DNA of 64,000 bases. It comes from Mactromeris polynyma. Its lineage: Eukaryota > Mollusca > Bivalvia > Venerida > Mactridae. The stretch lies in NCBI GenBank assembly GCA_032209605.1, contig JASFXZ010000013.1:11429901-11493900 (forward strand), in the 5' to 3' direction. The notes under the pieces are model-generated. The model ran no database searches, had not been told where the DNA came from, and was given only the letters and a program-made list of their open reading frames with translations. Position numbers and translations under genes: made by a program. Shown here piece by piece: positions 12,501-22,341 of the stretch. Numbering within the stretch: position 1 is the stretch's first letter; each line of letters begins with the position of its first letter.

Positions 12501-15500
12501 TCATGAAAACACAACATGTGATGCCACTATTTGCAAGCAGGAAGCAAAATTTACTCCATATGGTCATTTCTTTTTCATATTGCCATATGCGGCAAATATT
12601 GCTTACTATCAGTACACGGTGACGTCACATGTGACGTTTTCTGGAAATGACGTCATTTAAAGAAGAGATTAGAAATCGTACATCGGCGTTCATATGTACG
12701 TCAGTACATAGTATTTAAAGCTTTGTTCAAATTATTCCCAACAATTTGATATCATTTTATACTTATGTTTGCATTATTCCTATTATTTTAAAATTCTGAA
12801 TATCCCCTGCTCTGCTGGTTACGACATATGTTGCACATAATTTATTGGAAGCAGTAAAGTATACTGTACGTGCCAAACGTGACATTTGCATCAAATCGCG
12901 GTAGCTTTAACTCGCATTATTTACTCCATAACTTGTTTTCTTTTTAGAAAAAACAGTTACATACGGGGTTATGGAATTGCAATTTATTAAAGTTATGTGC
13001 ATTCCCGAACAATATAGGTAGTACAGAGAGAAAGAGCTTGGAAAGACGGTTACAGCGATACCAAATACTTAAAACTGCCAAAAATGGTGTTATGGGGTTC
13101 CGGAAAAATAAGGCGACATGTTGCTCTAGAAAATCTATCTACAGACATCCATACTAAAATACAAGCGATATAGTTCTATGGTACTTCACTTGGATCTAAA
13201 CGCAAGTTTGTGAAAGTCAATTCGTAACCTGGTGTATAAATGTTAGATTATGTCCAGTTCATCTGTGGTTTCATTACCTCTCGTGAAATAGTTTAATATT
13301 GAGAAAACGATTAGGCCTAAACAAATATGTTCGTTTCAGGTTTCATGCCCTACACCCAAAAATAAGGGTAGGTAGGTGTGAATTTTATTTTGGAGAATTT
13401 CAAACGAAGATAACTAAACACAGATTTAAATGAATATATGTTAAAAGACAAATCCCCTTTCCCTTTTAACATGGATAATGTTTAATCAAGGTGAATATAA
13501 TACTCTATAGCTAGAATACTCGTAAGGCGTCTAATAGCTGGGCAGAAATATGAACCTAAAGAATAATTCATACCAAGAAATTTTAACAAAAAAGAAAAAA
13601 ATGTAAACACGCCAAAAATGTTCTAGGGTCGGGGCAAAATCATAGGGTAGGTCGAGAAACCTGATACAAACTAATAAACTATTTAGGTATCCATGAAAGA
13701 CAAGAACACGGTTTCTTGCTTCCAAATTTACTTATAATGTTACTCGAGGTATTCCATACTTTATCTGTAGATCACCAACAATGGCTGGAGGACTGTTCGC
13801 TATCTCGAGCGAGTATTTTAAGAAACTCGGAACATACGATAGTGGTTTTGATATATGGGGCGGAGAAAATCTCGAACTTTCATTTAAAACTTGGATGTGT
13901 GGTGGAACACTTGAAACAATACCGTGTTCTCATGTTGGTCACGTATTCAGGAAAAGGAGTCCATACACATGGGGAACAAAACAAAATGCGCTGAAGAGAA
14001 ATCTGGTGCGTCTTGCTGAAGTGTGGCTGGATGATTTCAAAGAATACTACTACATGAGACTGAACCATAACTTGGTAATTATTAAAAAACAAACCTGTTC
14101 AAACCAGACATCAATCCCATACGCAGTGATCTCCCCTGATAGTTATCGGAGATCTCTGCCATCACAAACTTTTCGTCAAGATTTTTGACAAAATATATTT
14201 TTCATTTATTTAATTTTAGTTTAACATTTTATATCTATGTATCTTAATTTCAAACATATAAGATGTTTGGTGGAATGAAAAGTAAAACAATATGAATATT
14301 TAAAAAATATTTAAAAAAACCCAACCATCATCATCGAATCCGCCATTTTGTCCAACCAGCCATCATCACGTTTCTTTTTTGATGGCAGTGGTTATTGCTA
14401 TACTGCAAGGGAAGATAACTGCTGCGTGGAGTTTGACCAGAAATATCTTGAAAAAAGATGGTCGTCGTAATCTGAAGAAGCCCATAAGTTGCAATCTGAA
14501 GGTTGAGATTTGTTGTGCAACATAAAAATTAAAAGTTAATGCTTTAGATTGGGTAAACACATAATTATATAGGCCATATACCTTACCGAAATCCTGTGGA
14601 GAAGTAATCGACTATATTTTTCTTAATATGCAATATATTCCCTACATTTTTTGTATGTACATTTAGATCAACCTAATTTCCATTATTATAACAAGAAATT
14701 AGCAATTATAGTTCGTATGTTGTATAAGAAGTCGATTTTGGTAAATTTATCGAAATTGAAGGTAACGTAGCTTTTATTGAAAGATTAACCAATACGCGTC
14801 AAGGTTACAACGTTATTCGATTGATGAAATGTTGGTTTAGTGGTTAACGTAAGATTTGATTGGTTTTCTTTAAATGATAACACATATAGTGTTAGTTATG
14901 AATATATGTAAAGCTGTGGTATGATTGGTTTCCGATATGTTTCTTATATTCTGAACTTCTTTACACCCCCTAGAATATAAAGTCAAACTAAAGCCCTTAG
15001 CAATTTCAACATGCTGTCGAAACACAGTGGGGTGGCTAAGTTAGTCGCTAATGATAATGACCAAGAGACGTTTAATTTGAGTATATTCAGTCATAGCTTG
15101 GAGCCTAATTCGAGTTTTGATTATTTACCTGTTTGACCTGTCATTTTCGTGTGGAAGGGAGTTAATCCTAGTCAGAGGAAATGGCTTTAACAAAGCCGAT
15201 ATTCAAGGGAGATCATTCTTGATATTTATCACAGAAAGCTGCACGCGGTGGATCATAAAATGTGTTAAATGTACTTTACTTACACTTTAATCGTATGCTT
15301 GATCACTTATTATAAATAGAGTCAGACCTCGTTTATTCGACATCCTACTATCCGAATACTTGGTATCATCCGAAATATATATCAGGTCCCGATGTATCTA
15401 GTTAGCACGTCGAACTCAAAATGTCTATTCGGAAATATGTAGTATTCGATTAATTCGAATGAAAGAAGTCCGACTGTTTTTCATAAGATGAGTATTGATT

Positions 15501-18378
15501 GGTTCACGAAGTTTTCATATATTCTGAAGTGGATGATTAAAATGCATAGTATCTATATTTAACGTATGCAAATACTAAATAGTTGACAATCATTTTTTTT
15601 ATTCAGGGCGACTATGGTGATGTTAGCGAACGTAAAGCGATAAGAGAACGTCTTCAATGTAAAAGTTTTAAATGGTATTTAGACAACATCTACCCAGAGC
15701 TTTTTGTACCAGGAACTGCTATCGCTTCTGGCGAGGTAATGTAGACAGTAAATATGATTATTGCATATGTTACTAAATAAAGTAACACAATTCATGTGCA
15801 CATAATCGAATGGACCACGCGATGCCAATATATATGATCATGTGACATGGTGTTCCGAATATCGATATTGGATGTTTGCTATACTTCTGGTGTGACGTCA
15901 TTGTTTAGTGCGGAAACGTCGACATTCTGAAATGAAAACTTATTTACGTTTCATGTATTATTGTTATGAATCCATTTTCTCCTTTTATTTTCTATAGAGT
16001 CGACAAATCAAAATATAAATAAACGCTGCTATGGGATTTACAAGCTCTTCTGAAAGTGACGTCATTTCAAGAAAACGCAACATGTGATGTAACGATTTGC
16101 AAGCAGTAAACACTATTTATTCCATATGATAACTTCGTTTTCATATGGCCTTATGAGGCAAATATTGCTTACTGTCGGTACATGGTGACGACACATGTGA
16201 CGTTTTGTGGAAACGATGAGAAATTGAAATTGCACCCAAAATGCAGATTGTTATCAAATAATAACGCACATACTTACAAGGTCGTATACGAACGCGACAT
16301 ACATCACTCTAACTAGCGCAGTACTTTCAACACTTCGCCACATTGTTACCCATTTAAGAGTAATGCATACAAATCTATCGACCATTGTTTTACTTGAATA
16401 CTAGGATATTCGATGTATTAGTATCTTCAAATATTGACAAGCATCTTCTTTCCAAAGCCAATCTTTAACAACTTTATTTTGGGATTGTTAAACGCCTTTC
16501 CACCACAAGATTCCAATTTCCAAAATACCACCAGTGTTACCCAACCTACTGTCCCCTGTGTCAAATCAGCATGCTTGAGTGTAAGCAACTGAAAACGTTC
16601 CCAATTGCCGACAGAAGAATACTCCTTCGTTGTTTGATATCACGTGTTTGATATGGTCATGCATTTGTTGTAGATACGCAGTAAGGATAGATCAATGTGT
16701 ATAGATGCGAACACCGACAGTGATGGAGATCGTAACAAACCAGTGTCCGTGTATCCATGTCATGGTCAAGGTGGCAATCAGGTTAGTTATCGTATACAAC
16801 GATTGTTTGTAATGTCATGGTCAATATGGCAATCAGGTTAGTTATCGGACATAAATATTGTTTGTGATGTCATGGTCAAGGTGACAATCAGGTCAGTTAT
16901 CGGATATAACGATTATTTTTAATGTCATGATCACGGTGTTAATCAGGATAATTATCGGATATAACGACTATATGTCTTGTCATGGTCTATGTGGTAATCA
17001 GTTTAGCTATCGGCTATAACGACTGTGTGTCGTGGAAATCAGGTTAGTTATCGGATATAGCGGCTGTGTGTCGTGGTAATAAGATTAGTTATCGGTTACA
17101 ATGACTGTATAGCCATGTCATGGTCAAGGTTGTAATTAGGTTAGTTATTGGTTACAATGACTGTTAATCCATGACGTGGTCAAGGTGGTAATTATGTTAG
17201 TTATCGGTTACAATGACTGTATATCCATGTCATGGTCTAGGTGGTAATTAGGTTAGTTATCGGTCTTAATGACTGTGTGTGTGTTACAACATACCATACA
17301 TGTGTGATATATACTCTGTCCACCGTATACCTATACCTAAGGATAAGAACACTACAATGGCCAACATATTTACCATGACGGCTGCTGCGTGTTCATAAAC
17401 TGTTGTTGATAAAGTTCTTTCGGATATCAATAATTCGAGATGAAGTCCTTGAGTGTCTAATTTTCAAATAGAGAAACAATGTCTGGATTGAGATCTACGT
17501 TCAGACGAAATATTTCTTGTAATTACATAGTCTTGAAACAGCACCGATGTACGTTTTGCATTACAAAACTATTACTGGACATCGTCTTTATTATCTTGTT
17601 GGTTTTATATCTTGTACACTTTCAATCATCTTATGTTGAACTTTTGGTTTATTGCAGTTTTGGTTGCTGAGTGAACAAGATGAAGTGCGTAGAGATGAAT
17701 GGTGCTGGGACACACCTGATGGTGTAAGCATAACAATCTATGGTTGTCATAGCGGAAAGGGTCACCAAGAATTCAAATATAGGATGGTAAGTTAAGATTT
17801 ACCTGAGATGAGAATTAGGTTCACCAAAACCGCAATAATAAGACCACCCTTTGGACCCTTAGAAACTGGTCTTAATAGTGAGAAGGTCTTAATAGTGAGG
17901 TTGAATAAAAAGCAAAACAGTGAAAATGGACTTGAAAATTGTGTTCTTAATTGTGAGTTGCTCTAATTATTGAGGTGTTATTTACGTGAGATTTTACTGT
18001 ATATTATTAATGTAACACAGTAACGGAGTGGTTGACCATTTGAAAAGCAAACGATCACACTATATTGATATACGAACGAACACTTGAAAAAAAGATTTGT
18101 TATGCATGTTGGATAGTAGATATAGAGATGCGGAAATGGGTCGATTTATAATCGAATTTGATTAGTTAAGGTTCGATTTTTGTGCAGTCTTTGGAGTTTT
18201 TATAATTTTAAATCTTATGTTTATCTTTCCATTCCAGGATGATTCCTTGTACAACCCATTTGCAGACAAGTGTGTAGAGATGACTTGGGATGCTAAAGGA
18301 TTACAAATGACTGAATGTGCGGACAATGCTCGCCAGAAATGGATAATAAGTAGAACCCCACCCGAAGGTCCTAAGTAG
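5979..18378 (+). CDS. GALNT-like: Polypeptide N-acetylgalactosaminyltransferase, copy A
   Basis: Spliced CDS 5979-6525, 7233-7386, 8332-8498, 9415-9579, 10392-10623, 13771-14074, 15607-15735, 16674-16781, 17658-17786, 18238-18378; 2076 nt, 691 aa, all GT-AG and phase-consistent. The family moves GalNAc from UDP-GalNAc to Ser/Thr in the Golgi lumen. Seen in order: signal anchor (about 12-31), acidic/lysine stem to about 182, [16 protein letters not shown] (207-222), GT-A core with the metal-binding DSH at 337-339, the WGGENLE motif at 451-457 and HVGHVFR (476-482), then a lectin domain (about 567-688). Copy A departs from B, C and the usual family pattern at Y254, L258 and G331. Intron 5 holds only an inverted remnant of alternative exon 5b. 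Family assignment is secure; the exact subfamily and expression are not known. Confidence 0.93.
7233..7386 (+). CDS. GALNT-like: Copy A exon 2: start of catalytic region
   Basis: Phase 1 to 2. Encodes [18 protein letters not shown] and [11 protein letters not shown], the typical GALNT segment just before the GT-A fold. Acceptor TTTTAAG|GTGAAA, donor CAAGA|GTAAGT. Confidence 0.92.
7425..7548. mobile_element. MITE-B fragment, copy A intron 2
   Basis: Left part of a MITE-B (CGGTCGAACCTCGTTTATTC) directly followed by a full copy at 7554. The right terminus is missing. Confidence 0.5.
7554..7725. mobile_element. MITE-B, complete copy, copy A intron 2
   Basis: 172 bp with terminal inverted repeats CAGTCGAACCTCG and CGAGGTCCGACTG and TA on both sides, as in Tc1/mariner/pogo-type elements. 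No coding capacity. Confidence 0.75.
8332..8498 (+). CDS. GALNT-like: Copy A exon 3: nucleotide-binding start of GT-A domain
   Basis: Phase 2 to 1. Encodes [20 protein letters not shown] and ILVDDFSEF. The family usually has FHNEAWS (or ARS) here; copies B and C have HNEAWS but copy A has YNEALS. The VDD at the end is retained. Confidence 0.92.
8550..8827. mobile_element. MITE-C, copy A intron 3
   Basis: About 280 bp bounded by AGGTTTCCCGACCTACCC and GGGCATGAAACCT. It is the reverse complement of the element at 13338-13662 in intron 5 of the same gene. Confidence 0.7.
9415..9579 (+). CDS. GALNT-like: Copy A exon 4: DxH metal-binding motif
   Basis: Phase 1 to 1. Contains RSGLIRARL and [12 protein letters not shown]337 and H339 are the DxH pair expected to bind Mn2+ and UDP. 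The segment before it reads CTAGVSIF where B and C read CTADVAIF. Confidence 0.93.
10120..10340. mobile_element. MITE-A (reverse orientation), copy A intron 4
   Basis: Same family as 2623-2866 but inverted, with arms AGTGACGTCATTTCCAGAAA and GACATCATTTACAGAAGAGG. It lies just upstream of exon 5a in all three copies, so it predates the duplications. Confidence 0.65.
10392..10623 (+). CDS. GALNT-like: Copy A exon 5a
   Basis: Phase 1 to 2, 232 nt. Encodes [19 protein letters not shown] and [19 protein letters not shown], matching the family segment GWLEPLL...VIDVI...GGFNW..RWYPVPQRE between the DxH and WGGEN motifs. It is the only usable exon 5 in copy A. Confidence 0.92.
11470..11990. repeat. 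About 44-bp satellite, locally inverted, copy A intron 5
   Basis: Tandem variants of TTCCGAATACATCCGAGAAA with ACGAAGTAT. Units up to about 11820 run in the orientation opposite to the array in copy C (54786-55040); units after 11925 run in the same orientation as copy C. Short open frames here are repeat artefacts. Confidence 0.7.
11833..11924 (-). pseudogene. Inverted remnant of exon 5b, copy A
   Basis: The reverse complement matches the last third of copy C exon 5b, including CCAATACCGGAACCCGAACT and the donor GTACG|GTAAGG. TGG is changed to TGA (TTGACACCC), so even in the right orientation it would be interrupted. Confidence 0.8.
12481..12694. mobile_element. MITE-A, copy A intron 5
   Basis: Arms GTCGTCATTTCATGAAAAC and TGACGTTTTCTGGAAATGAC around the CATATGG core. 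The counterpart is at 55591-55803 in copy C; it is absent from copy B. Confidence 0.65.
13338..13662. mobile_element. MITE-C (reverse orientation), copy A intron 5
   Basis: Bounded by AGGTTTCATGCCC and GGTAGGTCGAGAAACCT. Inverted relative to 8550-8827, so the two could pair across exons 4 and 5a in the transcript. Confidence 0.7.
13771..14074 (+). CDS. GALNT-like: Copy A exon 6: Gal/GalNAc-T motif
   Basis: Phase 2 to 0, 304 nt. Encodes [46 protein letters not shown] and [14 protein letters not shown]. All key residues of the family motif are kept. Donor CTTG|GTAATT. Confidence 0.95.
14430..14880. mobile_element. Diverged MITE-D-like sequence, copy A intron 6
   Basis: Contains AATATCTTGAAAAAAGATGG, an AACCAATACGCGTCAAGGTT block and TGGTTAACGTAAGATTTGAT, all shared with clearer MITE-D copies. 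Ends are worn. Confidence 0.4.
15319..15476. mobile_element. MITE-B, copy A intron 6
   Basis: Arms GTCAGACCTCGTTTATTCGA and AATTCGAATGAAAGAAGTCC. Matches 57541-57698 in copy C. Confidence 0.65.
15607..15735 (+). CDS. GALNT-like: Copy A exon 7: end of catalytic domain
   Basis: Phase 0 to 0, 43 codons. Encodes [18 protein letters not shown] and [16 protein letters not shown], the usual linker between catalytic and lectin domains. T (PGTAI) replaces the N found in B and C. Confidence 0.93.
16022..16220. mobile_element. MITE-A, copy A intron 7
   Basis: Left arm ACGCTGCTATGGGATTTACA then GTGACGTCATTTC; the right arm stops at GTGACGTTTTGTGGAAACGA, a truncation shared with copy C (58261-58425) but not copy B. 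Confidence 0.65.
16674..16781 (+). CDS. GALNT-like: Copy A exon 8: lectin alpha repeat
   Basis: Phase 0 to 0, 36 codons. Carries [14 protein letters not shown] and CHGQGGNQ, the alpha repeat of a ricin-type lectin fold with the sugar-contact Asp at D577. The donor CAG|GTTAGT is repeated in the minisatellite that follows. Confidence 0.9.
16755..17275. repeat. Exon-8-derived minisatellite, copy A intron 8
   Basis: Starts inside exon 8. Units of about 40-65 bp repeat the exon 8 end plus donor: TGTCATGGTCAAGGTGGCAA, TCAG|GTTAGT, TATCGGATATAACGACTG. The first two unit steps are 55 bp. Later units drift. Confidence 0.8.
17658..17786 (+). CDS. GALNT-like: Copy A exon 9: lectin beta repeat
   Basis: Phase 0 to 0, 43 codons. 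Encodes [19 protein letters not shown] and [16 protein letters not shown]. The Asp after WCW is kept; the usual GNQ is GHQ here. Confidence 0.9.
18238..18378 (+). CDS. GALNT-like: Copy A exon 10: lectin gamma repeat and stop
   Basis: 46 codons plus TAG. Encodes [18 protein letters not shown] and ARQKWIISR, the gamma repeat with its closing Q-x-W-like motif. It ends PEGPK, four residues shorter than B and C. Confidence 0.9.
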   Translation, partial: DDSLYNPFADKCVEMTWDAKGLQMTECADNARQKWIISRTPPEGPK

Positions 18379-19073
18379 CAGTCTATTTGATGTGCAGATT
18401 TGATTTGTGATACTTGCTGGGATCACATGCTTAGTGCCATGGACATCTCCATTTTTTCTTGCCATTGTGTCGTTATTTATTTTACGATTGACATGACATT
18501 AAATTGATTGCTAATTTATGAGGCAGCATAGTTTGCTTTTTCCGAATTATGCATTAGTGTTAAATGCATGTACTACAGTCGGACCTCGGATCATTCGAAT
18601 TCATTATGTCGAATGATACATGGTTTCCAAAATACACGGTTTCGAATAATACATGGGTTCGAATAGCCCATTTCAAATTGACGTGCCTAAGAAGATACAT
18701 CAGTAACTGATATCTATTTCGGATGACAGCAAGTATTCGGATAGAAGTTTTTCGATTAAACGAGGTACGACTGTAGTTAGACAGCTTTGTGCGTGTGTAA
18801 TTTATGCTGGAATTTGAGTGAGCATGTTAGTGTATATGACTGCATGAGGACATGTATGCGCGGATAAATGAGGACATATTGTTATACACGTGTAGATGGT
18901 CAACCACACATACCGATAAGTGAGGACGTTCTTTGTCAGAAACACGCCCTTCCATTTCTTAAAGGACCAGTGTTATAGTTATGATATGTGTTGCTGTTTG
19001 ATACCCTGATGGTAAGGGGCCAATGTGGGTATTTCTAGTATAGGCTTAGTGTTAGTTGTCATTCAGAACATAT
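18379..19073. other. 3' flank of copy A with candidate poly(A) signal
   Basis: Likely 3'UTR. An ATTAAA hexamer at 18498-18503 (ACATGACATTAAAT) is conserved in the same place downstream of B and C and is the best candidate signal. A MITE-B lies beyond it (18576-18773, own entry). Confidence 0.4.
18576..18773. mobile_element. MITE-B, 3' of copy A
   Basis: About 198 bp, arms CAGTCGGACCTCGGATCATT and TTAAACGAGGTACGACTG, TA on each side. Homologous elements lie 3' of B (38352) and C (61052). Confidence 0.7.
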
Positions 19074-19305
19074 GAGCGCTGCTATATGATTAACACCCAC
19101 TTCTGTAAGTGACGTCTTTTCAAGTAATTGCAACATGTGATGTCACTATTTGCAAGCAGGAAACACCATTCACTCCATAATTTGCATAGTGACATATGGT
19201 GCAAATGTTGCTTACTGTCAGTACATGGTGACGTAACATGAGACGTTTAATGGAAATGACGTCACTTAAAGGATTGGTTGGAAATCGTCAAGTGGCGCTC
19301 AAATA
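19074..19305. mobile_element. MITE-A, 3' of copy A
   Basis: GAGCGCTGCTATATGATTAA left end, GGAAATCGTCAAGTGGCGCT right end, TGACGT blocks in both arms. Also present 3' of C; only the left end survives 3' of B at 38886. Confidence 0.65.
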
Positions 19306-19560
19306 ATGAATTCCACATTTGGAGATGTTTGCACGTCTGAGTGTGTGTATATGAGCGCAATAAATAGAAGAGAATTTCGTTAATACGAAATATAATTAGA
19401 TTGAGTAAGTCATTTAAATGGCTTCGTAGGTATTTGCATGGTATGCGATGGAGTGCTACGTATTTAAGCCCTGTTTTCCTATGAAATCAAGCCAACACAA
19501 TAATTTAGTTACATGTTACATCATGTTCTTGAAAACAAGAAATATCTTGATAAAAGATGG

Positions 19561-19814
19561 TCGGCGCTATTTGAAGGTTAAGATTTTTTGTACAGCATCA
19601 AAAATGCCGAGATGTTGCGATTGCTGGATATTCCAGATCCAAAATGGATTTCGGTATGGTAACATACCCTATATCGAAAGGTTAACCAATCCACGTCAAG
19701 GTTATAAATGTTGTTCGGTTGAAGAGAAATTGCATTGGTGGTTGTTGTAAATTTTGATTGGTGTACACAACACTGATATGCAAATAGCAAAATCATGTTA
19801 TAACGGCTGCGCCG
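19561..19814. mobile_element. MITE-D, 3' of copy A
   Basis: 254 bp bounded by TCGGCGC and GCGCCGA. Internal AGGTTAACCAATCCACGTCA and GATATGCAAATAGCAAAA blocks recur in other copies. The similarity between A and B/C 3' flanks breaks at its right end. Confidence 0.55.
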
Positions 19815-20939
19815 AAGAACAAAACGACAAACTGACTATGTAGTGATGTGAAGATAAAGTGTTGAATGTAGCACACTTTTCGGAAAATAGCAACAATGAC
19901 ATAAATGACAATGTACAACTTGGAGAAACAAAGTCATCCTTGTATATTTAACCAAAAAATGGCTTGTTCGGGTTTATTGTGGAAAAAGAGAACATCATCG
20001 AGTGACTTTGTCATGCAGAGCGATCATTGTATAAGGCGGGATTTTAGTAGGACTTATAGAATTGTGTACGTATAATTTTCATGACCGAATATATTCATTA
20101 ATTAAGGATTAGGGTTACCAATAATATCGATTTCTAGGTCCAACACCTACTACATTTACTGTACAGCAGGTAGAATATTATGGCGCGTCTGTCAGACACC
20201 TTTTAGTTTAATCATATTTTATTATATTCATACATATAACTATCATACTTGCACAAACATACACGTAACTTGTACATACATACATAAGGTATGACCCAAA
20301 AGTTTTAACAACATTATCTAGGCCCTTCCCTATATATGGCATATTATTACTAGCTAAAAAGTAATGGTCTATTTGTGCATAAGAAATTCTAGACTAAGTG
20401 CATGAAAAAAACAAAAAACTTTTTACCGTTATTCGATTGCTGCCATTACCTTCCACGCCACCCCCGTTTATGTAAAAAAATCATATAGCAGTGACACTTT
20501 GATATTTTTCGAATCTATTATTATTTTTTATATAATTTTGTACTTCTCGAAAAAAAACTTCATTCTGAGTTTCGGATAAAGTATTTATACCAAGTATCTA
20601 TACCAATAGAAGTTTTTGTGCGCTAAGAGGATGAAATTCTCGTGTATTAATAAAAAGTGTTCGCCTTTGAATCGGCAGTGCGCAATGGTCAATTATCTAT
20701 AAAGCTCTCAACAAGAGGCGGAGCATTAATCATTACTTCAAATGTGTCACATATGGTATACATGTATATGTATATCCCAGGCTGTTTATATATTGAACAC
20801 ATACAAGGATACCAAATGCCTCAATAGAAACACAGCAACATATTTCAGTTACTCGTCTAATAAGAATGACAACTCGTGTATTAACCTCTATGAAGTAGTT
20901 CCGACATGCTACAGTAATATGAAAAACAATTGATAAAAT
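19815..20939. other. Spacer between copies A and B
   Basis: 19815-20330 is unique noncoding spacer. 20330-20939 is the 5' flank of the B unit, alignable to 760-1850. No gene is supported. Confidence 0.5.
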
Positions 20940-21184
20940 GAGCGCTGCTATGGGATTTCCAACCTTTTCTTTCAGTGACGTCATTTCAAGAAAACGCAAC
21001 ATGTGATGTCACTACTTGCAAGCAAGAAACAATATTTACTCCATATGGTTATTTCGTTTTCATATTGCCATATGGGCAAATATTGCTCAAGTACTGTCAG
21101 TACGCGGTGACATCACATGTGACGTTTTCTGGAAATGTCGTCACTGAAGGAAGAGGTTGGAAATCGTACAACGACGCTCAAATA
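20940..21184. mobile_element. MITE-A, 5' flank of copy B
   Basis: Best-preserved member: AGCGCTGCTATGGGATTTCC left, GGTTGGAAATCGTACAACGA right, with TGACGTCA and CATGTGACG blocks in mirror positions. It corresponds to 2623-2866. Confidence 0.75.
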
Positions 21185-21360
21185 GAAAAATAGATTTAAG
21201 AATGTATTATTGATGTGTCCAATGTTATATGCTAAGCAATTATTGACGGAAAATTTAAGAAAATCATAACCAAGAAGCAAAGTACAAACATCATACAACT
21301 ACAATGTATATCCAGCTAAAGCAAAGTTTGAGACTCTAGAATGATTCCTATACGAAATAT

Positions 21361-22341
21361 GCAGACTGACCCCATGACTACACTGCTACTTCAAACACGG
21401 ACCTTGACCTCTCAAACTGACCCATGACTACACGTCTACTTCAAATACAAACCTTGACTTCTAAGACTGTCCCATGACTACACTGCTACTTCAAACACAA
21501 ACATTGACTTCTCAGACTGACCCATGACTACACTGCTACTTCAAGCACAAACCTTGACTTCTAAGACTGTCCCATGACTACACTGCTACTTCATACACAA
21601 ACCTTGACTTCTAAGACTGTCCCATGACTACACCGCTTCTTTAAACACAAACCTTGACTTCTCAGACTGACACATGACTACACTTCTACTTCAAACACAA
21701 ACCTTGACTTCTAAGACTGTCCCATGACTACACTGCTACTTCAAACACAAACATTGAGACTTCTAAGACTGTCCCATGACTACACTGCTACTTCAAACAC
21801 AAACCTTGACTTCTCAGACTGACCTATGACTACACTGCTACTTCAAACACAAACCTTGACTTCTAAGACTGTCCCATGACTACACTGCTACTTCAAACAC
21901 ACACATTGACTTGTCAGATTGACCCATGACTACACTGCTACGTCAAACACAAACCTTGACTTCTCGGACTGACCCATGACTACACTGCTACTTCAAACAC
22001 AAACCTTGACTTCTTAGACTGTCCCATGACTACACTGCTACTTCAAACACAAACCTTGACTTGTCAGATTGACCCGTGACTACACTGCTACTTCAAACAC
22101 AAACCTTGACTTCTAAGACTGTCCCATGACTACACTGCTACATTTACTTCAAACACAAACCTTGACTTCTAAGACTGTCCCATGACGACACGCTACTTCA
22201 AACACAAACATTGAGACTTCTAAGACTGTCCCATGACTACACAGCTACTTCAAACACAAACCTTGACTTCTAAGACTGTCCCATGACTACACTGCTACTT
22301 CAAACACAAACCTTGACATCTAAGACAATTTTATTACTACA
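21361..22341. repeat. 50-bp minisatellite upstream of copy B
   Basis: About 19-20 units of the same 50-bp repeat as upstream of A and C, with a few small insertions inside units (for example near 21757 and 22140). Ends about 1.9 kb before exon 1. Confidence 0.95.
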
